NCBI GenBank assembly: GCA_950295325.1 | Contig: OX485803.1 | Location: 48,435,554-48,499,553 of the forward strand | DNA length: 64,000 nucleotides | Reading direction: 5' to 3' | Source of the DNA: Polytrichum commune | Taxonomy: Eukaryota; Streptophyta; Polytrichopsida; Polytrichales; Polytrichaceae | In this document: positions 27,611 through 40,921 of the stretch, piece after piece | Position numbering within the stretch: the stretch's first letter is position 1 | Layout: each line of letters starts with the position of its first letter | Program-made: the position numbers and the translations under genes | Notes under the pieces: model-generated | What the model saw: only the letters and a program-made list of their open reading frames with translations | What the model was told of the DNA's origin: nothing | Database searches by the model: none

Positions 27611-28049
27611 TATAATTATATTTATTTAAAAGTAACGGTTATACACTATGTGATTTGAAAGATAATACAATATGTGATGAGGATAAATTATTAAATAATT
27701 CAGATAGGCTATAGTCAGAAACTTATGATTTTCTCAGTAATATATACCCCATCTATAACATTGTCCCACGAGTCTAATTCCAAATAACATATCATTTATT
27801 TATACCTTATTCTCTTATAAACACTTGCACTAATCTATCATTAGAATGACAAATATAAGTTATTTATGGTAAGTCAAGCGGATTTTAGTGCACTCAATAT
27901 GGGATTTGTAGTCAAGCGGCCTTCAAGAATGCAATTTTTGGTCGGGTTTAGAAATTTTCTCTACAAGATTGCCCCAACCCAGATTAGATACCTCCAAAAG
28001 TTCGTGAGGGGGTATTTAACGTCCGCCCATGTTAAAGCAAATATAATAT

Positions 28050-28545
28050 GGGGTGTCAAAAATGACACTGGGCATCATTAAAGTACTATAGGGTATGGAA
28101 CAAATCGATTATTTGGATTTGTAATTAATGCAAGGCCCTTTTCTACTAACCCGACTAAGAAAACTACATAATCATAGCATGTGAAGAAAAAATTGAAAGT
28201 AATAACCCCATATAAAATAGTGGTTGTTTGCACATGGATGCGCGATAAAAGAGAATTAGTTGTTGCTAGACTCCTAATTGCATATGAGTAGGACACAAAT
28301 AGATGGCGAGCAACTAGTAAGGTCCAACACTAAGTGGACTACCACACTAATGGGTTTAGGGTTTAGGGTTTAGGGTTTAGGGTTATTTATTTCATTAGCA
28401 TTTTCAACCTTGGGTTAATAGAAAAAGCCTTGCATTTCATATAATTCCAAATTACATATTCTTCCATACCCTATAGTACTTTAAAGATGTCCATTGCCAT
28501 TTTTGAAACCTTATATTATTCTAAGTCATGTTGTTCATTTTTAGT
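28050..28545. repeat. Close inverted pair flanking TTTAGGG block
   Basis: The left arm (about 28,050-28,250) and right arm (about 28,350-28,545) are inverted copies: CTATAGGGTATGGAA and AATGCAAGGCCCTTTTCTA on the left match their complements on the right. The right arm begins with four TTTAGGG units at 28,353-28,384. The same pair of arms is seen farther apart at 22.4 and 24.4 kb, so this is a foldback-type element family. Confidence 0.7.
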
Positions 28546-29975
28546 GTGGCCCACTGTAATATTATTGTACTTTCGTTGCCTTACATTGGATTTTCATCCA
28601 AATATACAGATGAAAAACCCACAGTAATGGAAACCCCTATTTTGAAGGGTATGCTATGTTATATTGCAGATTAACAACAACACTGTAAGTGTCGTCACAT
28701 GACACTGGGTGTTTGAGTGCACTTATTAAAATCTTGACATGACATGCCATTAGTATGCTTAAGGATGTATTCCTCTTAAATATTAAAATGAAACACATGA
28801 CACTTGCCAATAGTGAGCTTAAGCATCTTACCCTTGGGAATGTAGTGGGAATTAACAAAACCGTTTAATATGAACATGTACGTTATCACTATATCACAAT
28901 AGACAATATAGCAATCATCCATGACAATGTTGCATCACAAGTTGCTAACATGAGAAGGTCAATGGATGAACTCATCCATCATCATGACATGGCTCTAAGT
29001 TATACCTCATGTAGCGTTCACATATGAAGAGATAGTCTGGCATACAATGGGGTATGGGTTGGCATGTGAACTATGTTGAGGATCTGTGATCATATGTTTA
29101 CTAATTTCCAATCTCAATATGATATCCTTGTCCAATAATTCTTAAGTGAGTCAGTGCCTTTAGAATTCAAGTTGATGTTCCCTAAGCTCGGGGGGGGGGG
29201 GGGCATTCCCTTGTATATTTTGCATACACCTGCGATAATGATCTATTAAAATGGGGGCTATTTACCTATGAGAAAGGATTATAAGGGATGCTAATTTTTG
29301 AAATAATGGTAAATTGTTGTGATTATTTGCACCCTATTGGTAATTATAAATTCTTGGATGGTTGATTTTATGGTACCCTATATTACTTATATGCAATTTT
29401 TCCCCCCTGATTGCCCCCATTCCTTAAAGTGTATGATACAGTAGAATTCTCGTTAGAAGCACGTGTACAAAGTAAGAGAAACAAACATTTACTAGGGTTT
29501 AGGGTTCAGGGTCACACTGAAGTCCGAGCAAAGCAAAACACTAAACAATAACAACAAAAGATTGCAATTACATGTCATTAAGCAACACGAGCCAACGAAT
29601 GAAAGTTGTGTTGGATAACACAGTTAGAAACCTTGAGGTCTTAGGGAACAGGCCAGCCACATGTGTCTCAAAGTCACATTTACAAGGTTTGCAGAAGCCC
29701 TACAATTGATGCCTTGATCTTCCAATCCTACACATTGGTAGAAAATCCCACGCCATGCAAGCAAAATCCACCTAAACTAGCTAGGCTACCATTTACACAT
29801 GTGGGAGATATGAGGGTAATCGAACTGAAATGGCTACTACAGATTTCAAGGTATACTAATGATCATTCAACCCTTTCTCCAAATTATATCTCCACATGTG
29901 TGAGATAGTACAAATTTAACAGGTTTTATTTTTTATTTGAAATGAACTCATTCAATGAGTTTGCATCTACCTCAT

Positions 29976-30272
29976 CTAAGGTGTAGATTTTGCTAGTTGA
30001 TTCATTGTTACTAGAGACACTGTTGAGAGAATAGCATCCACATCAACCCACACACAATCACTCTCAACATACTTATATTTGTTGAGACCCAGCTGTTTTT
30101 TTAACCAATGGAGGTAAGCCATAGTAGTTGGGAAGAGCGTCTCTCTATTTCCGTTCTGGACTGCACGTTTCATCAAGTCAATGGGTTGCCAACAATTGCC
30201 CCACTTAGTACCAACCTTCACCCTTATCTTTTGAACCCTTCCTATATAGAACATGCCATATTTTGGTGGCAA
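29976..30272 (-). pseudogene. Possible relic of a DUF7869-type C-terminal region
   Basis: An open minus-strand frame reads MFYIGRVQKIRVKVGTKW, WQPIDLMKRAVQNG and YVESDCVWVDVDAIL. The pattern (aromatic-IGRV near the start, then a W-containing strand and a VWV segment) resembles the BAH/chromo-like tail of DUF7869-type proteins, but it is not closely similar to the tail of the gene at 17.7-18.5 kb. No matching upstream exons were found. It could instead be a relic of another transposon family. Confidence 0.3.
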
Positions 30273-31889
30273 AGTATTTAATTTTTGAAACTATCGCTTT
30301 TTGTCCATGCTATTTTATATGTACCACTTAGGTAATTTAATCATGTTTTGTCAAATGCTATATTACATATAATCATGTTTCACAATCCCAAAGCACCCTA
30401 TACTACATCTAATAATTTTACAAATTTTACGCCAAATTTTTATACAAGACCCTATATTTTATCGCACGTAGTTCCTACATTTTTCGCCAGTGCCCCACCC
30501 CCCCCCCGAGTCCCTAAGACATTAATGTCAAAGCTAAGTGTTCATGCATGTAAATCATTCTCATCTCTAATAACTTATGGAGTTATTTTTATCTCTTTCA
30601 TGGATTGAATGACCTACGTATTATTCTTCCTCTATTCAATTATATTTCAATATTTCAATTTGAAAGAGTCTCAAGACTTTATGTATTCCTAACCTACTCC
30701 TCGCTAAAGTATCTTTACGAGATTCCACAAACCATTCAATTCATAGAGTACACATGATTTACATGAATTCATTCATTGAAGTGTTTGACCCATTTCCTAT
30801 TCAAGTTCTCATTTCCGTAAATCTTATGCCATCATTTAGAATTCCCTTTAATCGATGAGGTATGGTTATGGAGATGCAATCTTAATATTGCTCGAGATTC
30901 ATGTGGTGCTTGATGTGGCCCACTCGTTGGCCACCTCCTTTGTCATCCTCTCAATATGATTTCGATTCCGATGTCTCCCGCGGCCTTGCATATCACCTTG
31001 TACTTCAATATGTTAGTTTCCAAAGTCCTTTCTCTTTAGTTGACCGCTAATTTTGGCTAAGTCCATATGTGTTGCATGCAAAACAACCAACCCCCACCCA
31101 AAAATTTGAGTGGGATAAATGATAACTCTAGTGCCTTTGAGAAGGTCATTCTTGAATTTGTGTTATCGCAAGCATGTGTGTTCATATTAGATGTCGACTA
31201 TGAACGTCAAAAATCTTAGCCAATGAAGAGCACATAATGAATCTAGTAATAATATAACTTAAGATACAATTACAAGAATAAACGCTAGGAGAATGACTTT
31301 AAAACCAAGTTATGAAGTGATTCTCAATGCATGGGGGTGAGGGCAAAGCCACAAAGAGATTTATGCTAAAATTGCCTAAATTTTTTTTTTATGTTAAACG
31401 ATTTATGTTCATTCCTAGTAGTATTTACCTATCCAGTAGGGTTTATTGGGTATGGGAGGTGGGCATGTACCCATTATGCGCGGCAAGTATTATGTGTGAT
31501 GATTTCTAATGGCCAGCAACTTTGATGCTTTATAAGTATCCATGGCCGCTTCTTATGTCATGCCATTATTTTCGTTGCCATAATATATGTTATATTTAAA
31601 ATTTTGAATTCTTGGAACTCTAATGGTTCATAGTCCAAGAGAAAACAAGAGAACAATCGAACTTGAGTTCATGGGCTAAGGTGAAAGTGGGCCTATTATG
31701 GATGCTCACGACTTCATCAATAAGGAATTGGAAATCATAGCTATGCTTGATGTCAAGCGCGATTGAGCATCTTACACGCATATTATGAGAATGTGCAATT
31801 GACTTTGGTATGTTATAATAGGAATCTATGTTACAGAGTAGAATGTTAAAGTATGGAATCTATGTTATAATATGAACCTATTTTAAGCA

Positions 31890-32420
31890 TTATCAATACT
31901 ATTACCATTTATCGATTGAAAGTGATTATTATTATTACTATAAATCACTACTAGTCAGCCATTAGTAATTCATAATTATTAATCACTATTAAACATTATT
32001 AATGACTATAATGACCTATGAAGCACTAGCATTCACTATTATTCACTACTAGTCACTATTAGTTACTATTAGTTACTATTACTGGTAATTACTATTAATC
32101 ACTATAAATCATTTTTACTAATATTACTAATATTACTAATATTAACAATAGAGTGAATATGACAATTTACTAACAATAAAAATAATATCAATCATACTAA
32201 TATGAGTTATCTTAATAAGTATTAATAATGAACTTACTAATATGAGTTATCCTACTAAGTACTGATAATTATCTTACTAATACGCAGTTATCTTACTAAT
32301 TACTAATAATTGTCTTACTAATACTTAGATATCTTACTAAGTACTAATAATTATCTCACTAATACTTAGATATCTTACTAAGTACTAATAATTATCATAC
32401 AAATAGGGCGAACCTTACAA
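31890..32420. repeat. AT-rich tandem minisatellite
   Basis: From about 32,190 a unit of about 40-43 bp (TTACTAATA, variable, TATCTTACTAAGTACTAATA, ATTATC) is repeated roughly five times. The stretch before it is built of shorter CACTATTAGT-like repeats. Confidence 0.8.
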
Positions 32421-32500
32421 AGTACCAATAATTTTTTATCGCTACGTCCTAATACCATCATACCGCCCATCCCTCCTCAAAACGTACTTTAGCCGCCAAA

Positions 32501-34092
32501 TCGCATATCTCTTCGCGTCCCGAGATTTCGTCCATCATGTCCCTTCGTACTAATGAGGCATTATGTGACATGCGACTTCCACCCGCTCGTCATTATGGCA
32601 ACATTTCGCACCCTCTCTCTCCCTCTCTCTCCCTCTCTCTCATTCTCCTCTCCCAATTCTTTCTCTCTTTCCTTCACCACTCTCCACTTTTCTGGAATGC
32701 TCTTGCAAAACTCTTCTCCCACAATTCTGAACTTGCTTTGCTTCTCTTCATTCTCTTCTCTTCATTCAATTATTGTACTCCTTGTCTTGATTCTCTTCTC
32801 AAGAAAACCCTGGAATAGATTCAGTGTGCATTTTCTTGGAATATGTGATAGTTTCTTGGTGAACATAGTTGTTTCTTGCTCAATCCAGCATGTGGTAGAG
32901 GTGAGATGTGGAGAAGAGGAAGGCGACCTTGAAGCAAGTGGAGGGAAGTTCCAATCATGAAGAATTGAGAACCCACAAGCTTGTAAGTTTCTGAACTCTT
33001 TCAATGTTTTGCACTCTCTTTCACTCTTTTGCTTTCTCTTTCAATTTCATTCTTCCTCTTGCTTGCATTGTTCCTCTTGCATGCATTCTTCCTCTTGCAT
33101 GCATTCTTCCTCTTGCTTGCATTCTTCCTCTTGCTTGCATTTCAAATTTCTGGTGCACTAGGGTTTGAATTGCTTGAAGAATTTCAAACCCAAAAATACT
33201 AGAGATTTGCATGTGAGTTGTGTGATGCTTGGGTGTGAAGAGTTGATTGAAATGTGAGAAAAATGCTCAAATCAGAATGCAAGATGAATGACAAGAGGTT
33301 ATGTTCATAAAAATGTGAGACCAGATTGCAAGAAGAATGTGAGGGCAGAATTTACCTATTGAGATGTTTGAGAGTATGAATGTATTGCACATGTAGGCAT
33401 AGTTTGAAACAATAGCTCTTGTGTTTTGTTTTGTGCAGGAAACCACATTCGTATTGAAAGAATTTTGACATGGTCCCCCCAAAGAACCCTGGTGAGTGTC
33501 CATTACATAAATCCCAGTTTTTCTGTTAGTGTGAACGCGGTTATCTGAAAGTGGATATTTGAAGTGCCCACGGGTGAACACCCGTGGGCTTTTGCACCCA
33601 CAAGGTGGAGAGGCCCACGGGTGAACACCCGTGGGCAGTGGTGATTCTTCACAAGGTCCCTAACATGTCCTTGGTCACATGTCGACATCTTCGTTTTTTT
33701 CTGTTCTTTTTTCCTAATTTTGTACCAACTTGAGGGAGACTTAACTTGTATAGATATTACCGGTTTCGGGACGGGTTGAGATTTTTTTTGCCTTTCAATT
33801 CAAGATTTTTGGACGTGGATGAGCTAAAACTTTGTGAAAAATCAGCCCTCCCGTGGGCCTCTCCCCTCATCTGGTTGAAAGTGCCCACGGGTGTTCACCC
33901 GTGGGCCTTTGCCCTCACCTGGTTAGGAGTGCCCACGGGTGTTCACCCGTGAGCCTTTGCACTCACCTGGGTGGGAGATTTTGTTTGATAAATGTCTTTT
34001 TGATTTTCTATGTAGACAAATTCGGTGTGTCTCTGTAAGCATTTGAAGGTTTTAGACATAAACATGTGATAGACAGTTGGTGTTTCATTCAG
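32501..34092 (+). promoter_or_regulatory. 5' region of the H3-tail gene: CT-rich leader and two leader introns
   Basis: A CTCTCC-repeat block (about 32,608-32,642) looks like a plant 5' leader. Likely non-coding exons end at 32,982 (donor GTAAGTTT) and run 33,439-33,491 (acceptor TTGTGCAG, donor GTGAGTG), joining to 34,093 (acceptor CATTCAG). The second leader exon has an ATG at 33,470 that, once spliced, gives a nine-codon upstream ORF (MVPPKNPGT, stop) before the main ATG at 34,133. The last leader intron holds four palindromes. An 18-bp CTTGCTTGCATTCTTCCT-type repeat lies at 33,045-33,140. No TATA box was identified. Confidence 0.5.
33567..33953. repeat. Four 22-bp palindromes in the last leader intron
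   Basis: Copies at 33,567-33,588, 33,614-33,635, 33,884-33,905 and 33,932-33,953, the last with the GTGAG variant at its end. A single half-site CCCGTGGG is present near 33,850. Two have AA centres and two TT centres. Confidence 0.95.
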
Positions 34093-34132
34093 GTACATAG
34101 AGGTGTCGAAGTGTTCTCTCATTTGAATTGAG

Positions 34133-37100
34133 ATGGCAAGAACTAAGCAAACAGCCCGTAAAGGTATAACCACAATACCTATGTGCACGTCAATGTTATA
34201 TGAGTTATAGAATCCGTGATAATATTGGGCTATGCTGAGTACTTACATGTGCATTGTCTTCTGCAGTATCGGGAGGTGTGGGCAGACGGGTGAATTACGA
34301 TGTTGAAGTTTTGGGCCCAGATTTGCAATGGTTCATGCAGTATAGTGGTTTCGGAGAGACAACGGTGCTCTCGCTTTACACGAGGACTGGGCCCAATTCC
34401 ACATGGAGAAAGTACATGAAGGCAAAACATGTACTGGACATTCAAACGGATGGGAGCCGGGTATTGATAATGTGCAAGTCGCCTGAACGGAAGAAGGACT
34501 TCAAGGTTGCAGCACTCGTGGAGACTTTCTCATATGCGGATGTGAATGAAGAGCTCAACAATGAGGGAGAGAACATCCGCTTATTGAACGGTGATTTCCT
34601 CACCTATTGTATACTATATTGCGAGACCAATGTGCACACGAAGTCCGTGGAGGAGAGGTCAGTAATGATCGAGCAGGACTACAAGTCTGCTCTAGCACGA
34701 GTGAAGGTTATAGTTGAGGAGGCAAAGGCGGCAAGGTTGGAAGCATCTTTGAAGAAGAAGGAAATCCGCGATGGCAAGAGGAAGGATCTTGCTGATGTAC
34801 GTGCCACCTCGTCTAGGAAGAAGACGAGACCCGATGAAGGACAACCACTGATTGTCGAAGACACTGACGGCCAGGATGTTGTCTCCAAGAGAGGCAAGAA
34901 GAAAACACCTGAGGATAGTCCATTTCTTGAACTCGAGAAGATTCCCAAGCGATCAATGCATGGGCCTCCAGACAAATCGGTTGGAGACAGGTTGATGGAT
35001 ATGGAGTTGTTCAAGAACAAGTACCAAAGGGTGTGGATATTCGGTGAAGGCGTGAATGGCTATGTCAATATTGACAATATAGAGCGGGGAGATGCAGGGT
35101 ATAATTGCCGACCCATATCCGAGGCGCATTTGAAGGAGATCAAGACATGGTTATTCAACTATGCCTTCATTCCGAAGATTCATCCCAACTTCTTGACAAT
35201 CGTTCCTTCGGATAGGCGAACTAAACCATTCAATTTTGAGGAGGTGAAGGACAAATCATTCCACGTGGTAAATGGACAGCACACGTTAGCAGCCTGTCTC
35301 GAGTATGTGAATGACCCTAGCAGCACAGATGAGGTGAAGAGGTTTTTCTCGAAATGGCCTTGTAATGTGGTCTGGGCCCCTGAAGGTGATGACGACCCTC
35401 TGTTCCACCTCTCTGGTGTTCTGAACCTGGATAGTGAGTACAGGAAGCACTTTCCGTCATTTACGGAGTGCATTCAGCACGCTAGGAAGACCTGGATTAG
35501 GCGAGGAAGACCTGACCGAACTGTACGCGAGAAGGCCAGCAACACGGAAGCTTTTAAGAAGTGGAAGGTATTTTTCAAACCTGTGACTTTTGAATTTCTC
35601 ATTTCTGTGACTCCCACGGGTGTTCACCCGTGGGCGACTATCATGTTGTTGGTGATTGCTGGAAATACATGGAGGTTTTTTTCATAGAGATTGATACATT
35701 GCCGGTGTTTGATATAGGCATTTATTACGTGCGTCATGTGGACGTTCCGCGTGGAGAAGGAGACCAACCTGATCATGGAGCACGTCTTGCCTGTATTGGG
35801 CGATGACATATGGAGGAAGTGGGAGCGGATATTCAAGGATTACGAGAGTGGTGACTATGTAGACCCGAAGACCGGAGCTCTTATGAAAGAGACAAAGGGG
35901 TTTAAGTCGAAGAAGGTGGTCAAGAACGACCTGAAACAATTTCGGGGCTTGACAGAGATGGAGCTCGACATGGCAGCGAATCAAATCCTCACCACCAGAG
36001 ATGGAGAGGAACACCCTCGACATACCTTGAAGACTGTGCGCGATTGGGCGATGAACAGGAAAAAGAAGAATGAAACTTATATCGCGATGGCACAGTGTCT
36101 AGACCCGACTCCATTGTACATTGTCCACATCGATCAGAAAGAGACCATTGATCGTGATTGTTGGAGAGTATGGAAGTATGCGAATAAGTTTGGTAAACTC
36201 CAGCGAGAACGACTTGTAGACTTGCTTGGAGCGGAGTACCTTCTTGGCGCTATGAACCCCACAAGGAAGAGAGTACCTATTCCGGACCGGTTTAAAGAAG
36301 GAGTGAGGAACATTTTAGGTACACATAACACCGAGGTTACACCCGAGCATGTCGTGTTGTCTATTGACAACAACTACAAGATCAGTGGTGGGACAGTGCT
36401 TGCACCAGTCCTGCACGCGTACATGGACACAAGGTTTCTCCCCGGAGTCCAGGCGGGAAAAGACACTGGGGGGCGTGTGAAGGAGTGTATGGATTCCACT
36501 CTGCAAGGTCTTCGTCGTGATTTCCCAGGCATTTTAAACTCCCCCCAATTGTGGACTGTGATTTCAGAATATCCGGATCGGCATTTCATTCACAATGTGC
36601 TGAAGGCGCACCTTCCGAGCAACGCCAGATTTTGTGACGCCTTATACCATGGCACTAAAGAGGAGAAAATTGCATCTCGCGATTGCTTCTTCGAATCAAA
36701 TGCTCTTCGGGTTACAAACTGCATTTTTCCGAATAGGGGCGAATCAAGTTCGGAGGTGGCTGTGCGGCTCTGTGGAGGCCGGAAGATGTTGGACGTCCAT
36801 GACCCGGGGCGATATAAACGTTATTCAGTGAAAAGGGCGTATTCCAATGAGGAGGCCAAGTGTTTATTCAAGGGGGAGTTGAGGATGCAGACCTACATAG
36901 ATATCATCAAGCCTTCATGTCTTGAGGGGTCTTCTTTTCTCAATATTTGTGGAGGCAATAAGGCGCACATAGTGGCACATGTAAGTAATGAGCATCTTTT
37001 CCCCTAAGTGGTTCTTGAATTTCTGAATATTATCGTTGGTTTGGATGGTGTTTTGGATAACCTAACCATAAACCAGGTTGGGAGGCCCACGGGTGAACAC

Positions 37101-40100
37101 CCGTGGGCCTAGACATCCACCTGCTTTATATCCACCTGGTTGATAGCCACCTTCTCGATAGCTTTCCTGACAATTAGTTGGTAGACAAATAGTTGGGACT
37201 ATTGGTTTAATTCTATTCGCTTTTGGATGTAGACTAATTTGATTGAGAAGTTATTTATCTCATGCCTTGGTTTTTGCAGGCATTGGGTATGAAGGTGTTG
37301 AATATTGTGCCGGCAGAGATGCTAGAGGTGGCGAAGACGAAGATGATTGCCACAGTTGACTGGAGCATACAAAGGTGGAATGAGGAAGGAAAATTCGCTG
37401 CCCAGGATTTGGAAGAGGAAGAAGGGCGTATCGATGTGGATTCCATCATTGAGCGCGAGATTGGAAGAAAGCGTGCGAATGACATAAATGAAGAGGACGT
37501 AGAAGAGGAGGAGGAGGAGGAGGAGGAAGAGGTGGAGGAGGAAGATGACCCAGTTGTTGTCCTAGGGGAGTCTGCGGAGGAAGAGGAAGTGGCCGACGAA
37601 GAGGAAGAGGAAGAGGAAGAGGAAGAGGAAGAGGTCATGGACGACGCACTGGCGGAGGCCATGGCTGAGGTCATGGCAGAGGTGGAGGAGGAGGCCTTCA
37701 ATTACAAGGCGTCAGCCATGGCGGAGGCCTCTTTGGAGGCCATGTCCCCGGAGCAGGTTCCCCACGGGTGTTCACCCGTGGGGGAGGGGGAGGGGGAGGG
37801 TGAGGAGGAGCGGCAAGAGGATGCTTCCAACTTAGAGGAAGTTGGTCGTCCACAAGCCGAGCACAGTGTCCATCACCCTGTGGGATCTTTCTCGTCTGGG
37901 ATCCCATCTACACCCGGCCGCGGGTTTGCACAGTTTGACACATCTAGACGAAGTCAAGAACAACTAGATGTTCAACCTATGGAAGAATATGAGGAGGATG
38001 AGCGTCCGCAGTCAGCTAATCCTGCTGCAAGGTCTGCATCGAAACCGACTGCAAGAAAGAAAATGAAAGCTCCTCGAAGGGGAAGGTCATCTCTACGTCC
38101 TGCTAGAGTTGGAGATCACTCGCGGTCTTCGGAGGCAACGGAGCATTCTGGTCTTTATCGCGAGGTTGAATCTGGCCAAGCGGATGTTCCGCGGGATGCA
38201 ATCATGTCTGAAGCTGTGCATGTTGAAGGGACAAACACAGATTTGAACGTCAGCTCACCTGTTGAGGACGTTGCCGCTGCCGTTCTCGAGGTGCTAGGAC
38301 ATGGGCGATCAAATCGTGATTCACCTGGTGTTGTGGTTGCAGAAGAGCCTACTGTAGCGGCACCATCCAATGAAGCAGAGGAGGTTATTCGAACCGAAGT
38401 CATATGCTTGGATAGTGATGACGATGTGCCCGAAAGATGCGTAGAACTAGACGTGAGGGTGAAGGTGAGAGATCGAGTTCCACATCGGATTCGGGGGACG
38501 TTTGCGGACTACATGACGGATGATTCCGAGGATGAGGATTATGGGAAGCCTGGGTACAACAGAGTGAAACTCAACTTTGTTGATGACCCTCACCCGGTGT
38601 TTGCTGGGAGACCTGACATGGGCAAGGAATCGGATGGGAAGGACAAGGTGCATTTTGCCCCATTTGTGGACAAATACTTGGTAGATGTGCCCGAGAACGT
38701 GCGATTGAATCTTGCGCATTTGTACACGTCGTACGATTATCACAAGATGTTCGCTTATCTCTCCACACCAGCGTTTTGTGAAGCAGTGAAGGTGAAACAT
38801 ATTCTTCATGCCGCTGCATTAAAGAAAATGAGAAAGAGATGGACAGCGTTCGAAGCTCCCAAACATCGTGATGAACGAGGTCAATTCGCGGGGTCCTCGG
38901 CCGCTCAAGCCGGCAGTGTTGTGGACTCTACGTTGGAGATCATTGACATTACTGGAGTGCCAGAGTCTCCAAGGAGGGAAGTCGATGTTGCAGTTGCGGA
39001 GTCCTCAAGCCCTCATGTCGAACGTGTTGCTGAGGGTCAACCGGCATCGTCCGAAATGGTAATACATACTCCCTTTCCAATGCTATATTGTGTTTGGCGG
39101 TGGAAGCAAACTCGTCAAGATTTCTAAAAGTGTCTTTGCAACAGGTGTTGGTTGCGGCAGAACGGGATGTCATTCCACCGAGTTCTCATGACGACCCTGC
39201 ACATGGTGGGGATCCCCCCCTAAGCCAAGCTCAAGGTATCATATATAGTGTTATTTGAATGCAATTGGTCCCACGGGTGAACACCCGTGGGACCACCTGT
39301 TTATACTTTTCAATTTCCATACAAATTGTTATCTCTCGAGTAATATTTATATAAGGGACTTTTGATATTGTGCCCACGGGTGTTCACCCGTGGGAGATTA
39401 TGGGTTTGAGCGTGTGGATCTCATAAGTCATGTGTGCATGTGGTCACAGGTCATACAGCCACTGCCGGAATACCACCTTCGGTACGATATTTTCCTCGAT
39501 CTCGCAAAACTAATCCATAAATGTGGAGGCATTCTTTTATCTTGCATACTCATGTGTACCCAACGTGTTGTTTCATTCGATAAAAATCATGTAGAATATA
39601 CTTTTTCCTTAGATAGAAATTCTTTACAATGACTTTCAATTTTGTCATCGCCAGATCCTCACCTCTCCAACCACTGTTGTCCATCGGAGAGAGAAGATAT
39701 GGTTAGTGCTGGATGTGAACGGGATCCTGGTGAGGTCAACAAAGTGCGACAATGTCAACACCAGGAAGACTCTTGAATCACAACATAGCCCTCAGATAAC
39801 TGGGGAGTTGGTTCCACTCTTTCTCCCATATAGTGCCCTCATACCTAGGAGAGGACTGGGACGCTTTCTGCGTTTTGTTCTCTCAAACTTCCATGTTGTC
39901 ATCTGGTCGTCGAAGCTTATGAAGAATCTTCAGCCAATTGTCCGGCACTTCTTCAATGGTTGTAGACATCCAGAGTATGTGTTTGGGCAAGAATTGTGTC
40001 ACACTCTGAAGGATGAGAAAGGACAAGTTCTTCCTAGTCCTATGAATGCTGATTCAAGCTTCTTCATGAAAGACCTGTGCGCATTTTTTGAGTGGAGCCG

Positions 40101-40437
40101 GACGCATCCAGTGCCGCATACGAAGCAACCCAGTCATAGGACTACATTACTTGTTGATGACTCCCCTTACAAATGCATCCCAAACCCTCCTGGGAGCTAC
40201 ATTAACCCTGTACCATTTATGTCAAACCAAAGCTTGGATACTCTGCATAGTTACCTGCAAAGGCTCTTGAGTTCTCAACAGTATGTGCCAGATTTTGTGG
40301 GGAGCAACCCTTATCCATCAGGACAGGGACCCTTCAATCTAGAGCTGCCAAGTTCTCTGATTTATAAGCAATCATTAGTTAGACATAAAATACTGACTTC
40401 TGCCCGTATGGTTCCAGAGGCTCAGATGTTAATGTAG
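34133..40437 (+). CDS. Giant protein: H3-tail mimic, ParB-like, MTase-like motif, acidic tract, HAD phosphatase-like
   Basis: Seven coding exons: 34133-34163, 34267-35567, 35718-36980, 37280-39058, 39145-39235, 39450-39481, 39655-40437. All are GT-AG with agreeing phases; 5,280 nt, 1,759 aa. The protein opens with MARTKQTARK, and exon 2 continues VSGGVGRR, aligned to H3 STGGKAPR. A charged linker follows. Around 270-370 lies a ParB/sulfiredoxin-like pattern (CRPISEAHLKEI, IHPNFLTIVP, FHVVNGQHTLAACLEYV). Near 850-880, SSFLNICGGNKAHIVAHALG resembles a SAM-binding motif of N6/N4 DNA methyltransferases, but no DPPY motif was found. A Glu/Asp tract spans about 938-985. From about 1,500 to the end is an FCP1-like HAD domain (LVLDVNGILV, VVIWSSKLMKN, FFMKDL, LLVDDSPYK) whose second catalytic Asp is Asn. 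I know no family with this architecture. Functions beyond the motifs are inference. Confidence 0.75.
35613..35634. repeat. 22-bp palindrome in intron 2 of the H3-tail gene
   Basis: CCCACGGGTG, TT, CACCCGTGGG, inside the 150-bp intron 35,568-35,717. Confidence 0.95.
37086..37107. repeat. 22-bp palindrome in intron 3 of the H3-tail gene
   Basis: CCCACGGGTG, AA, CACCCGTGGG, inside the intron 36,981-37,279. Confidence 0.95.
37761..37782. repeat. 22-bp palindrome inside a coding exon
   Basis: CCCACGGGTG, TT, CACCCGTGGG lies within exon 4 and is translated as PHGCSPVG between an acidic stretch and a Gly-Glu repeat. It is the one copy that is clearly coding. Confidence 0.95.
39270..39394. repeat. 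Two palindromes in intron 5 of the H3-tail gene
   Basis: Copies at 39,270-39,291 (AA centre) and 39,373-39,394 (TT centre), both in the 214-bp intron 39,236-39,449. Confidence 0.95.
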
Positions 40438-40679
40438 ATTCCCTATTGGGGCCGCCTATAGTGCACATTTGCACTATCGGTACATTGTATTTGAAATGAG
40501 TGGATCTGAAACTTTGTTGCCTTTCAACTTCATTTGAAACTTGTTTTGGTTTTGTGGATTTTCTTCATGCAAACATGTCATGGTCATGAATGTATCTCAC
40601 TGGGAGTCTACTACTTTGCAACACTGCGGTGTTAGAGAATACCCGACTATTTCCGACCACAGTGAATGTCTGGCATTGT

Positions 40680-40701
40680 CCCACGGGTGTTCACCCGTGG
40701 C
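40680..40701. repeat. 22-bp palindrome downstream of the H3-tail gene
   Basis: CCCACGGGTG, TT, CACCCGTGGC (last base changed). It lies 243 bp after the stop codon. Confidence 0.9.
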
Positions 40702-40921
40702 AATGTGGTAGTTGATTCAATGAATGTATCAGGCCACTTGGACAATGTTAGTTGTGTTTTTGGGAATTATGGTTGTCATAGCGAATTTTAATATGTAGGA
40801 CTTAGTCGGCTATAATTCATATGTTTTGAACATGTTCATCTTTACTAAAGGGCAACGGACGGGCTCCTCTTGCACATAATGTCCTTCTTCCATGGACTCT
40901 TATGTTATTGTATCCTAACAG

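Larger units (their letters stand above)
21701..32500. other. Gene-free interior of the proposed element
   Basis: About 11 kb between the two divergent promoters. I found no intact gene. Contents are nested inverted repeats with telomere-like blocks, C/G homopolymers, microsatellites, a possible transposase-tail relic (29,976-30,272) and an ATTAGT-rich minisatellite. Some or all of it may be later insertions. Confidence 0.5.
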